DNA of 64,000 nt, taken from Lederbergia citri. Lineage in GTDB: Bacteria; Bacillota; Bacilli; Bacillales; Bacillaceae_C. The notes beneath the pieces are model-generated. The model was not told where the DNA came from, made no database searches, and saw only the letters and a program-made list of their open reading frames with translations. Positions 16,562 through 23,673 of the stretch are shown piece by piece. Position numbers and translations under genes: made by a program. How positions within the stretch are numbered: position 1 is the first letter of the stretch; each line of letters starts with the position of its first letter. The DNA lies in NCBI RefSeq assembly GCF_018343625.1, contig NZ_JAGYPG010000003.1, forward strand, positions 439,003-503,002, read 5' to 3'.

Positions 16562-17994
16562 TAATAGGTTGTAAAGTATAATAACTTCTGCACTATATAA
16601 ACTGCCCTTTGCATAGTAGTAAGCGGATTTTGATACTTCTCAAAATCTAGTGTAAAATCACCATCTCTATTATTCCATTGACGCTTAAAATAATCGTCCA
16701 TCTCATTGGCAATACTCGAGTCGACTTTCGCTTCAATCTTCACATTCGTTTCTAAGTTATAATCGTCCATATTTCGCTGGGTAAAATTTGTGGATCCGCC
16801 GATTACAATGATGTAGTCTTTTTTCTTTATATAAAGCAGCTTAGGGTGATATTGCTCCTGTCCCGTGTTATACCAACGAATGTGGATCTTCCCTTCTGAT
16901 TTTTCATGTAATTCTTTAGCCACAGGTCGATTCGGCAGTCCAGACTTTTTAGAGCCGAATGCATTTTCATTTGGGTCTAAAATTAAGTTGATTTTGACAC
17001 CGCGCTCGCTCGCTGCTAGCAATTCCTCGATAACATCTCGTTCTGCTAAATAAAACATCGCCATCCAAATTTGATCATCTTTTTCTGCTTTTTTAAGTGA
17101 TTGAGTTACCTTTTTTGCTACTTTTCCTTCCGTTAAAAGCTGAGCTGCAACATCTCCAGCTTCACTCTTTCCTTTATAAGTAGGCAAAACATACCCTCCA
17201 GCTAAATTAGCTGCTGCTTGCTCAGACTTTAACACATCTTCAATAATCGGGCCTTCCAACTCAAATCCAATATTGGAGTGGTAAGCACTTGCATCATGGG
17301 GATTTCCGGATAAAATAATCGCCTTTTTATCTGTGGCCACCGTTTTGCGATGATTGGCTTTGACATTAAGTAATTTAAGATAGGAGCGAAGTGTCATATC
17401 AGGAGCTTGGTCGGCCATCGCATTGGAAAGGGTTCCTTTTCCTTCTTGACCAAACCATTGGAAAAACATCCGCCATATTGCTGAATATAAAGGATTAGAA
17501 TCCCGAAGTGGATCGACATCTGTTATCAAAACATTTATTCCATGTGACTTTAGCTTTTCGAACTCCTCATTTCTATGGGAGCCATATGAAGTATTAATTT
17601 CATCTGTGATTATCACTATTTCAATATCAGGATTGCTTTTCTTTTTTTCAATTAGTTTATTCGTTAACGAAGAGCTTAATGGAGGAAAATCTAAAGCTTG
17701 ATCGTAATAATCATTGAATAAGAAGAAATCCATAATAACGAATCTTTCAGCCTCTTCAATCGCTTGAAAGACACTATCAAATATTTCTTGTTCATGCTTG
17801 GTCTCTTTCCCAATTTTATATGTTAAGTCATATAAAAATTGCACTTGATCCTCTTGTAAATAGTGGATATCTCCTTCATAGGAAACACCTTCTGGCAAAG
17901 GTTTATTCTCCTGATAATAGATCGTTCCTATATAAAAACTTAAGAATAATAGAAGGCCTGTTATTAGAATTCCTTTTTTATACTTTTTCGGCAT
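16561..17994 (-). CDS. Membrane-anchored phospholipase D-like protein
   Basis: A 477-residue protein with one N-terminal membrane anchor (GILITGLLLFLSFYIGTIYY) and two PLD-type halves. The first HKD motif is intact (HRKTVATD, then SGNPHDAS, about residue 217). The second (YHPKLLYIKKKD, then GGSTNFTQRN, about 395) keeps His and Lys, but the Asp is displaced. The family hydrolyses or transfers phosphodiesters, for example in phospholipids and cardiolipin synthesis. It most resembles uncharacterised PLD-like proteins rather than Cls. ATG 17994 follows GAGGGGAAG. It is monocistronic. Confidence 0.82.
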   Translation of the reverse strand: MPKKYKKGILITGLLLFLSFYIGTIYYQENKPLPEGVSYEGDIHYLQEDQVQFLYDLTYKIGKETKHEQEIFDSVFQAIEEAERFVIMDFFLFNDYYDQALDFPPLSSSLTNKLIEKKKSNPDIEIVIITDEINTSYGSHRNEEFEKLKSHGINVLITDVDPLRDSNPLYSAIWRMFFQWFGQEGKGTLSNAMADQAPDMTLRSYLKLLNVKANHRKTVATDKKAIILSGNPHDASAYHSNIGFELEGPIIEDVLKSEQAAANLAGGYVLPTYKGKSEAGDVAAQLLTEGKVAKKVTQSLKKAEKDDQIWMAMFYLAERDVIEELLAASERGVKINLILDPNENAFGSKKSGLPNRPVAKELHEKSEGKIHIRWYNTGQEQYHPKLLYIKKKDYIIVIGGSTNFTQRNMDDYNLETNVKIEAKVDSSIANEMDDYFKRQWNNRDGDFTLDFEKYQNPLTTMQRAVYIVQKLLYFTTY

Positions 17995-18129
17995 TAAACT
18001 TCCCCTCTCTAGTATTTGTGCTATTCCCGAATAATTATTTTGAAAAACAAAGAAGGGCATATATTGTTTAATTTGAGGTTGATTGTTAATATGATAATTT
18101 GGATAGAAGTGATAAAGAGAGGTTTATTT

Positions 18130-18825
18130 ATGACTAGATATGTATATTCCTTTTTCATATTTGTTTTAATTTTTACTATGGTAGGATGTTCCCAGAACGT
18201 TAATAATAGGGTTCAAGTTACGTTGGCAAAGCCAATTGATGGAGATACGATTGCCGTTATGTATAATGGCAGCGAGCAAAAAGTAAGATTTTTACTAGTG
18301 GATAGCCCAGAAACAGCCCATCCGCGTCTAGGTGAACAACCTTTTGGGCAAGAAGCGAAAGAGTTTACTAGAAGTTTAGTAGAAAATGCTAAAAAGATAG
18401 AATTAGAATTTGATATCGGACCAAATCAAGATAAATATGGACGCTTGTTAGCTTATGTATACGTGGATGGAAAGATGATTCAAGAGGAATTGTTAAAGAA
18501 AGGCCTAGCAAGAGTCGCTTACATATACCCGCCTAACACCCGCTATGTTGATCAATTTGATGTCATTCAAAAGAAGGCCCAAAAAGAAGGAGTAGGGATT
18601 TGGGAAATCGAGAACTATGCCCAAGAGGATGGATTTCACCCGGAAACAATAGATTCTAGTCCAAAAGAGAATAAATCGAAAGACTGCCTAATAAAAGGAA
18701 ATATTGGCCGTGAAAAAATTTATCATACACCTGATTCGCCATGGTATAAGCAAACAAAGGCAGAGGTGATGTTTTGTACGGAAAAGGAAGCGGTGAAAGC
18801 TGGGTTTCGTCCTCCGAAGCAGTAG
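18130..18825 (+). CDS. Thermonuclease (SNase)-family lipoprotein with sunset domain
   Basis: A 231-residue lipoprotein. A signal with lipobox MVGC lies at about residues 5-20. Residues about 28-165 are a staphylococcal-nuclease fold with PIDGDTI, the RFLLVDSPE segment and DKYGRLLAYV, which carry the expected Arg/Asp/Glu active-site residues. The last 50 residues (GNIGREKIYHTPDSPWY to FCTEKEAVKAGFRP) match the small 'sunset' cysteine domain often attached to secreted nucleases. It is probably a cell-surface nuclease that degrades extracellular DNA or RNA. ATG 18130 follows AGAGAGG; the longer upstream frame is not needed. Confidence 0.88.
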   Translation: MTRYVYSFFIFVLIFTMVGCSQNVNNRVQVTLAKPIDGDTIAVMYNGSEQKVRFLLVDSPETAHPRLGEQPFGQEAKEFTRSLVENAKKIELEFDIGPNQDKYGRLLAYVYVDGKMIQEELLKKGLARVAYIYPPNTRYVDQFDVIQKKAQKEGVGIWEIENYAQEDGFHPETIDSSPKENKSKDCLIKGNIGREKIYHTPDSPWYKQTKAEVMFCTEKEAVKAGFRPPKQ

Positions 18826-18914
18826 TTTGATGGTAATAGATAATGTACTTTATTTTTTTCCTTTAAATGAAGAATGGTCATAAACTTATCCACTAATTGA
18901 AATGAAATAGTCAG

Positions 18915-18944
18915 TTGACAAGTCAATAAAATGTACCTTATGAT
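18915..18944 (+). promoter_or_regulatory. Sigma-A-like promoter of the riboswitch transcript
   Basis: TTGACA (18915-18920), an 18-bp spacer and TATGAT (18939-18944). Transcription would start around 18951, just upstream of the riboswitch. Confidence 0.55.
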
Positions 18945-18969
18945 TTATTCATACAGTTGAATCTTTCTC

Positions 18970-19064
18970 CTAAAGGGGAGTAGCTTTTATGACAAAGTCG
19001 TCATTACAGAGTTCGCACTCTCGGCTTTGTTGGCAACATATCGTTGTTAGCGAGACCTTTACCA
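18970..19064 (+). promoter_or_regulatory. yybP-ykoY (Mn2+-sensing) riboswitch
   Basis: The conserved elements occur in order: AAAGGGGAGTAGC at the 5' side, an inner hairpin, GTTGGCAACATA, and GCGAGACCTTTACC closing P1 against the 5' AAAGG. This class binds Mn2+ and normally turns on manganese exporters or TerC/MntP-type genes. Here the genes downstream are a broken FbpB-like ORF, a short Spo0M-like gene and EcsC, which is atypical. Regulation presumably works through the hairpins immediately downstream. Confidence 0.82.
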
Positions 19065-19122
19065 ATTGGTAGAGGTCTCTATTTGTGTCAAAACCTTTAC
19101 CGAAATTGGTAAAGGTTTTTTT
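19052..19122 (+). terminator. Tandem expression-platform hairpins of the riboswitch
   Basis: Hairpin 1 (19052-19079) pairs GAGACCTTTACC with GGTAGAGGTCTC and reuses the 3' strand of the aptamer, so it is mutually exclusive with the ligand-bound P1. Hairpin 2 (19090-19122) pairs AAAACCTTTACC with GGTAAAGGTTTT and ends in T7, a strong intrinsic terminator. The segment CCTTTACC is thus duplicated. Confidence 0.7.
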
Positions 19123-19166
19123 AGGTTTATAGAGATGGTAAAACGTATACGAAAGAAGGTAATGGA

Positions 19167-19289
19167 ATGAGAAAAATACAAGAATCTACATTGAAGTTAA
19201 TACGTAAAAACAAGGAACATCTTTATTAAGATAGGGAAATAATTGCAGAAATTGAACTAAGCATTGAAGAAAAATATACAAATAAATGA
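19167..19289 (+). pseudogene. FbpB-family small basic protein, interrupted by an in-frame TAA
   Basis: From ATG 19167 (AAGAAGG upstream) the frame reads MRKIQESTLKLIRKNKEHLY, hits TAA at 19227-19229, and continues in the same frame as DREIIAEIELSIEEKYTNK to TGA at 19287. The joined 40-residue product looks like Bacillus Fur-regulated small basic proteins of the FbpB type (RKNKEEL-x-D-x-x-x-x-x-IE-x-x-x-EEKY pattern). It is either a pseudogene or a shortened peptide. No Fur box is evident upstream. Confidence 0.5.
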
Positions 19290-19307
19290 TATAGGGGGTT
19301 CTTATTC

Positions 19308-19694
19308 TTGTTATTAAGGAAATACATGTCTCTTTTAGGAATAGGGTCAGCGCAGATCGATCTTATTTTGCCGAAGGATACTTACGAGGTTGGGGAAAAT
19401 ATAGAGGGATATTTCTTAATTAAAGGTGGTACAATCGATCAACAATTAAGACAAATTGACTGTGAATTGATTATGAGTGAACAACTTATGGGTATTAAAG
19501 AAATTATAGATACACAATCAATTTTGACGTCGAAACGAATTGAATCAGATGAAATATACAAAATCTCTTTTTCGTTTAAACTACCAGATTCTATCTCCGT
19601 TTCATCTGAAGAAATATCTTATTGTTTTAAAACAAAGTTAACTTTTAATGAAGGGGTAGAAAGTAGAGACAAGGATATTATTCGCATCATTTAG
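19308..19694 (+). CDS. Short Spo0M-like protein (arrestin-like fold)
   Basis: A 128-residue protein resembling the N-terminal half of Spo0M. Recognisable parts are KYMSLLGIGSAQIDLILPKD, YEVGENIEGYFLIKGG and QQLRQIDCEL. Full Spo0M is about 250 residues with two arrestin-like lobes; only one is present, and the frame ends cleanly. Spo0M affects sporulation and cell-surface or cytoskeletal functions in Bacillus. The TTG start at 19308 follows AGGGGGT at 19293-19299. It lies downstream of the Mn2+ riboswitch and 39 bp before the EcsC gene. It could be a natural single-lobe paralogue or a truncation. Confidence 0.65.
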   Translation: MLLRKYMSLLGIGSAQIDLILPKDTYEVGENIEGYFLIKGGTIDQQLRQIDCELIMSEQLMGIKEIIDTQSILTSKRIESDEIYKISFSFKLPDSISVSSEEISYCFKTKLTFNEGVESRDKDIIRII

Positions 19695-19733
19695 TTACAA
19701 TCATTATTAAGATGAGAAAGGGTTGAACTACTA

Positions 19734-20567
19734 ATGTTGGAAACAAAAGAAGAACTACTAGCTGAATTAAAAAAGAGTAAAGATTGGGAAAAAAACCAGG
19801 ATGGATTATGGTTTTGGGAAAAACTCGGTCGTCTTCCATTCAAAATTCTGGACAAACTTACGCCTGCTTTTATACACAAAAAAATTGGCGTAATTCTAGA
19901 TGAATTAGGCAAATATATTCAATCCGGAGGGAGATATCTAAGTTCAGTTTCATCACTTAAGTCGTATTATCCTCATAAAAACGTTAGTACGTTAGAGGAT
20001 TTGGATATGGTATCTATCGGAGAAATGGATAACGCAGTTAGCAAACTTAAAAATAACCGAAGACGCCTAGCAACCGTTCAAGGCGCAAGTACAGGTATTG
20101 GGGGATTATTCACTTTATCAATTGATATCCCATTGCTTCTCGGACTTCAAATAAAAACACTTCAGGATATTGCTATTTGCTACGGTTATAATCCGAATGA
20201 TAAAAAGGAAAGGATATTTATTGTGAAAGTTCTACAATTTGTTTCCTCAGATATTGTTGGGAAACGAGCGATATTAAAACAATTATCTCTCATAGATTCC
20301 CCGGACGAAGATGCAAAAAGAAATGTTATTTCGGAACTTCAAGGGTGGCGAGAGGTTGTCATAAAATATCGAGATCATGTCGGTTGGAAAAAGATTTTTC
20401 AAATGATCCCAATAGCTGGAATCGTTTTTGGGGCTTTCATTAACCGCTCGGCGATTAACGACCTTTCTGAGGCTGGGATAATGCTTTATCGAAAGAGAAG
20501 GATTGAAGAACGTTTAGTCCAATTAGATAATCAAACTATAACAAACGTAAAAAACTTATCAGACTGA
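19734..20567 (+). CDS. EcsC-family protein
   Basis: A 277-residue protein of the EcsC family, with the segment GASTGIGGLFTLSIDIPLLLGLQIKTLQDIA-like (about residues 118-148) forming the family's Gly-rich amphipathic region. A second hydrophobic stretch (IFQMIPIAGIVFGAFINRSAI) is near 220-245. The family is membrane-associated and was named from the ecs locus, which affects secretion and competence; its biochemical role is unknown. It is translated from ATG 19734 with AAAGGG upstream. It probably shares a transcript with the Spo0M-like gene. Confidence 0.85.
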   Translation: MLETKEELLAELKKSKDWEKNQDGLWFWEKLGRLPFKILDKLTPAFIHKKIGVILDELGKYIQSGGRYLSSVSSLKSYYPHKNVSTLEDLDMVSIGEMDNAVSKLKNNRRRLATVQGASTGIGGLFTLSIDIPLLLGLQIKTLQDIAICYGYNPNDKKERIFIVKVLQFVSSDIVGKRAILKQLSLIDSPDEDAKRNVISELQGWREVVIKYRDHVGWKKIFQMIPIAGIVFGAFINRSAINDLSEAGIMLYRKRRIEERLVQLDNQTITNVKNLSD

Positions 20568-20697
20568 ATTCCTTTAATGATCCATTATCTATTATTTGTT
20601 AGCAATGTACTATAATATGCTGGGCTTATGATAATAAAGAGATTCGATCAAAATTACTTAGATAAAACTGTGGTCTAGAATGGTATGTGGGGGAAAT

Positions 20698-20823
20698 ATG
20701 GAGTATGTAGCTGGAGCAATTTTTATATTGTTGGAGGTATTAGGATACTGATATTTACTGGTTTTAGTTTTCATCATCTATAAATCGCAAATATTAAATT
20801 TCCTTTTTACAGCCAAACAATAG
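20698..20823 (+). pseudogene. Possible small membrane protein ORF broken by an in-frame TGA
   Basis: After a strong ribosome site (GTGGGGGAAAT), ATG 20698 opens MEYVAGAIFILLEVLGY, then TGA at 20749. The same frame continues YLLVLVFIIYKSQILNFLFTAKQ to TAG at 20821. The two halves together form one hydrophobic hairpin-like small protein of about 41 residues in which the stop would replace a residue such as Trp (TGG to TGA). I do not recognise a family. A 17-residue peptide or chance ORF are alternatives. Confidence 0.3.
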
Positions 20824-20848
20824 ATTTGGTCTGCAAAGGGAATTTTTT
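20796..20848. terminator. Bidirectional hairpin terminator
   Basis: A long imperfect stem (AAATTTCCTTT...CAGCCAAAC paired with TTTGGTCTG...AGGGAATTT) has T-rich flanks on both strands. It serves the convergent EcsC side and the copper-protein gene on the minus strand. Confidence 0.65.
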
Positions 20849-20853
20849 CGTTA

Positions 20854-21183
20854 TTAAGCGGCCATTTGCCGACATTCTTCCGCACATCTAAAGCATGCAT
20901 CTGCACATTTCTGACAGTGATCATGGTCATGCTTTTTGCATTCTTTACCACACGCTTCACAAACTTCTGCACACAATTGGCAAATTTGCTTAGCGAATGG
21001 GCTGTTAGACTGCATCGATTTAGCCACAAAACTACATATATCTGCACATTCACGATCCATGCGTATACAGTCTACCATCATGTCCATATCTTTTTCCTTT
21101 AAGCAGGCGCCATAACAAGTATTGCAGGCTTCCATACACTCCAAGCAAGCTTGGATGCACTGTTCGTAAGAGTGAGTGATCAT
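20854..21183 (-). CDS. Four-helix-bundle copper-binding protein (Csp/DUF326-like)
   Basis: A 109-residue Cys-rich protein. Repeated C-x2-C and C-x3-C motifs run along helices: CIQACLECMEACNTCYGAC at the start, QLCAEVCEACGKECKKHDHD in the middle, CQKCADACFRCAEEC at the end. This pattern is that of cytosolic Csp-type copper storage proteins, which line a helical bundle with Cys thiolates to bind Cu(I). There is no signal peptide, so it is probably cytoplasmic. ATG 21183 follows AGGAAGGATGA. It is a single-gene unit; no copper-responsive operator was recognised. Confidence 0.88.
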   Translation of the reverse strand: MITHSYEQCIQACLECMEACNTCYGACLKEKDMDMMVDCIRMDRECADICSFVAKSMQSNSPFAKQICQLCAEVCEACGKECKKHDHDHCQKCADACFRCAEECRQMAA

Positions 21184-21338
21184 GCAATCATCCTTCCTAT
21201 AGAATTGAACTTTATTACTTTTCCCGATTGAAAAGTATATAAACTGAAATAAAAGCTTATTTGTACTGACTATACTATTATCTTATAAGGTATTTCACTT
21301 TTACCCCGTAGTGAACCCTAAGATGAAAATTAATATTA

Positions 21339-21509
21339 TTGGCAGCGAAGTTATTCTATAAACGCGTTGGAACAAGTGGTAAATCTGTGATTATTGCGGT
21401 GAAAAACATGGAAGAAGAGGTACATTCTTATGGTCATAATCAATTTGAATTGATTTTATTAGGAAAAGGGGTTTGTGAGTTATACCATGAATTTAAGAAT
21501 CCTAGTTAG
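21339..21509 (+). pseudogene. Gene remnant, possibly cupin/AraC N-terminal fragment
   Basis: An open frame of 56 codons without a convincing start or ribosome site, ending in TAG 21507. The segment SYGHNQFELILLGKGVCELY looks like the H-x-x-x-FE-hydrophobic-GKG strand pattern of cupin domains found in AraC-type sugar regulators. It sits next to the mannoside operon, so it may be the residue of a regulator gene. The similarity is by eye only. Confidence 0.25.
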
Positions 21510-21521
21510 CTCAATTATCCA

Positions 21522-21567
21522 GAAAAAATAGTGGGCAAGGAAGTCTCCTTGACCCACCACTTTTTTA
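21522..21567. terminator. Strong bidirectional terminator at the end of the mannoside operon
   Basis: GTGGGCAAGG and CCTTGACCCAC arms are flanked by A-rich and T-rich tracts. On the minus strand the stem is followed by TATTTTTTC, terminating the seven-gene operon just after its last stop codon. Confidence 0.9.
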
Positions 21568-22623
21568 GTAATATGTTAATGAATCCAGTACTTCGTTAAT
21601 GCTTAATTCTGCACAAGCCATTGATGTGTCGGCAACACCATAATACATTTTTACAATGTCGCCTTCTACGAGTACTCCACATGAAAATACCACGTTTCCG
21701 AAGAATCCTTCTACTTCATAGCTTGTTTCTGGTTCTAGTAATGGTTTTTCCGAACGAGCGACTATTTTTGTAGGGTCTTCTAAGTCTAGTAAGAGAGCAC
21801 CCATACAGTATCGGTTGTCTTTACTTGCACCATGGTAAAGCTCAAGCCAGCCTTTATCCGTTTTTATTGGCACTGCTCCAGCTCCGATGCGGCCATCATC
21901 CCACATGTTGTTACGGAGTCCAAATAAAAATTGATGATTCCCCCAGTATAGTAAATTATCTGATTCTGCAATCCACACTTGAGGTGCTCCTGTTGCACTA
22001 GGTACAGGACGATGTAAGGCATAGTATTTTCCATTTATTTTTTCAGGAAAAATCGTAACGTCCTTATTTTCCGGACTAAAGATCATTCCATGGTGTACAG
22101 TCTGTTCAAAATCCTTTGTAGATACTAGCGATTCTCCTACTCCCATTGGAGAAATCGCACTGAAGTATACATAATACGTATCTTCTATTTTTGTGACACG
22201 TGGATCCTCAATACCAAAGGTTTCATGGATATTTGATGGATACACAAATGGTTTATCATCGATTGTAAAATGACGGCCATCTTTACTTCTAGCTAATCTT
22301 AAATAGGAAAGGGATGTTAAATATACGAACTTATTGGTTTCTTTATCCAAAATCACGCGAGGATCAGAAAAATCATATCTTGTATCGTCTTTCTTTAACT
22401 CAACGACTTCTAACTCATCGGTTGCTGGATTATATACAGGTGCTTTAACGATGTTTGGATCTTTGCTCAGAGGTCTTTCAGCGACCCGGAGAACGAGAAT
22501 GGTTTCCCCATTAAATTCTGTGACTCCGGCATTAAAAGTCCCAATGACTTCAAAATTCTTATGATACGGTGTGACATCCATTGGTGTGATTAATGGATTT
22601 TCTTCATAACGATAAATATTCAT
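21565..22623 (-). CDS. GH130 beta-mannoside phosphorylase
   Basis: A 352-residue five-bladed propeller enzyme of family GH130. Recognisable parts are RYEENPLITP at the start, the FNAGVTEFNGE and VLRVAERP segments, DPRV with an acidic catalytic Asp, RIGAGAVPI, YHGASKDNRYCMGALLLDLED, and MYYGVADTSMACAEL near the end. The family performs phosphorolysis of beta-mannosides to give mannose-1-phosphate. There is no signal peptide, so it acts on imported oligosaccharide. ATG 22623 follows AGGAGAAA. It is the last gene of the operon, consistent with mannoside use alongside ManA and the GH2 mannosidase. Linkage specificity is unknown. Confidence 0.88.
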   Translation of the reverse strand: MNIYRYEENPLITPMDVTPYHKNFEVIGTFNAGVTEFNGETILVLRVAERPLSKDPNIVKAPVYNPATDELEVVELKKDDTRYDFSDPRVILDKETNKFVYLTSLSYLRLARSKDGRHFTIDDKPFVYPSNIHETFGIEDPRVTKIEDTYYVYFSAISPMGVGESLVSTKDFEQTVHHGMIFSPENKDVTIFPEKINGKYYALHRPVPSATGAPQVWIAESDNLLYWGNHQFLFGLRNNMWDDGRIGAGAVPIKTDKGWLELYHGASKDNRYCMGALLLDLEDPTKIVARSEKPLLEPETSYEVEGFFGNVVFSCGVLVEGDIVKMYYGVADTSMACAELSINEVLDSLTYY

Positions 22624-22691
22624 CTGAATTTCTCCTGTTGTTGAAATTGAACTGGTAAAACCAACTCAAATTGTATTTTTTAATCTCTAAA

Positions 22692-23657
22692 CTAGTCCAT
22701 TTTTCTTTCTACGATATTGCCATATCCTTCAAAAGGATTGTCGATGGTGATTCTTCCTTCTTCTGTATCACCAATCCCACTATACAGATCAACTTTCCCA
22801 TCAGGTCTTACGACGATTCCTGAAGTAAATGCACAATCTACAAGATTAGGTAGTTTTGCAGGTCCATCTGGGTAACATGAACGTGTACCAATAATTTTTT
22901 CGTTAATCAATTGATGTGTTTTAGGATCAAAAACAAAAGAGACGTTCATGTATACCTTTATTTCTTCTCCGTCATCAGCGAGTTGATTGTAGCATTTATG
23001 TCCAATCACTCCGATATAACCACTTGATAATAGGTAACATTGATTACAACCGCCCCATTCATCCTTGCCGAATAATCCTTCGATGATAGGAGCATTTTCA
23101 ATCACTTCAGCCGTTAATTCACTCAAATGATGGATCGTTGTAAAGCCTACAATCGACTCGCTGCCATATTTTTTACGGATTTCTTCACTTCTTGGTCTTG
23201 AAAAAACGCCGATTTGATTATCGTCTAATTGAACAAGACGAATATCTTTCATGTATTCAGGACCGGTTGTGAAATAATATAAATTATCCAATTCCGTTCC
23301 TTTATAGAAATAGGCAAAAAATGTATCAATCTCACCTTGTTTATAACGAACGTGGGTTCCTCCCATCACTAGTTCCTGATCGATAAACGCAATGTACGGA
23401 TCCTCCAGCTGATAGATCATCGAGTCACTAACTAACGTCCACTCATCCTGTCCAGTATTCTCAAATAAACGAACCCATGATCGAGCCCATTCATCACGCT
23501 TTTCTACTCTTCCAAAGATATAGGTCTTATTCTTATATGAAAAAGGAATGGAAGTGTTATAAACATCGAATCCATCTACACCAATAAAGGTTAGTTTTGC
23601 AGATTCATAGACGTTCTTTGTTTTTTCAAACTGCTCTCTTTTTTTCGCTAAATTCAT
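22692..23657 (-). CDS. DUF1861 family protein, paralogue 1
   Basis: A 321-residue protein of the DUF1861 family, distantly propeller-like. Landmarks are FIGVDGFDVYNTSIPF, FGRVEKRDEW, YQLEDPYIAFIDQELVMGG, KDIRLVQL, GVFSRPR, DEWGGCNQCYLL and DGKVDLYSGIGD. The recurring short D-P/G-G blade motifs suggest a glycan-active propeller related in fold to GH43/GH130, but no activity is assigned. ATG 23657 follows AAGGAGC; the frame is open upstream only because it runs over the neighbouring gene. It lies 16 bp after paralogue 2 and 68 bp before the GH130 gene, so all are probably translated from one mRNA. Confidence 0.8.
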   Translation of the reverse strand: MNLAKKREQFEKTKNVYESAKLTFIGVDGFDVYNTSIPFSYKNKTYIFGRVEKRDEWARSWVRLFENTGQDEWTLVSDSMIYQLEDPYIAFIDQELVMGGTHVRYKQGEIDTFFAYFYKGTELDNLYYFTTGPEYMKDIRLVQLDDNQIGVFSRPRSEEIRKKYGSESIVGFTTIHHLSELTAEVIENAPIIEGLFGKDEWGGCNQCYLLSSGYIGVIGHKCYNQLADDGEEIKVYMNVSFVFDPKTHQLINEKIIGTRSCYPDGPAKLPNLVDCAFTSGIVVRPDGKVDLYSGIGDTEEGRITIDNPFEGYGNIVERKMD

Positions 23658-23673
23658 GTGTGAAAAGCTCCTT

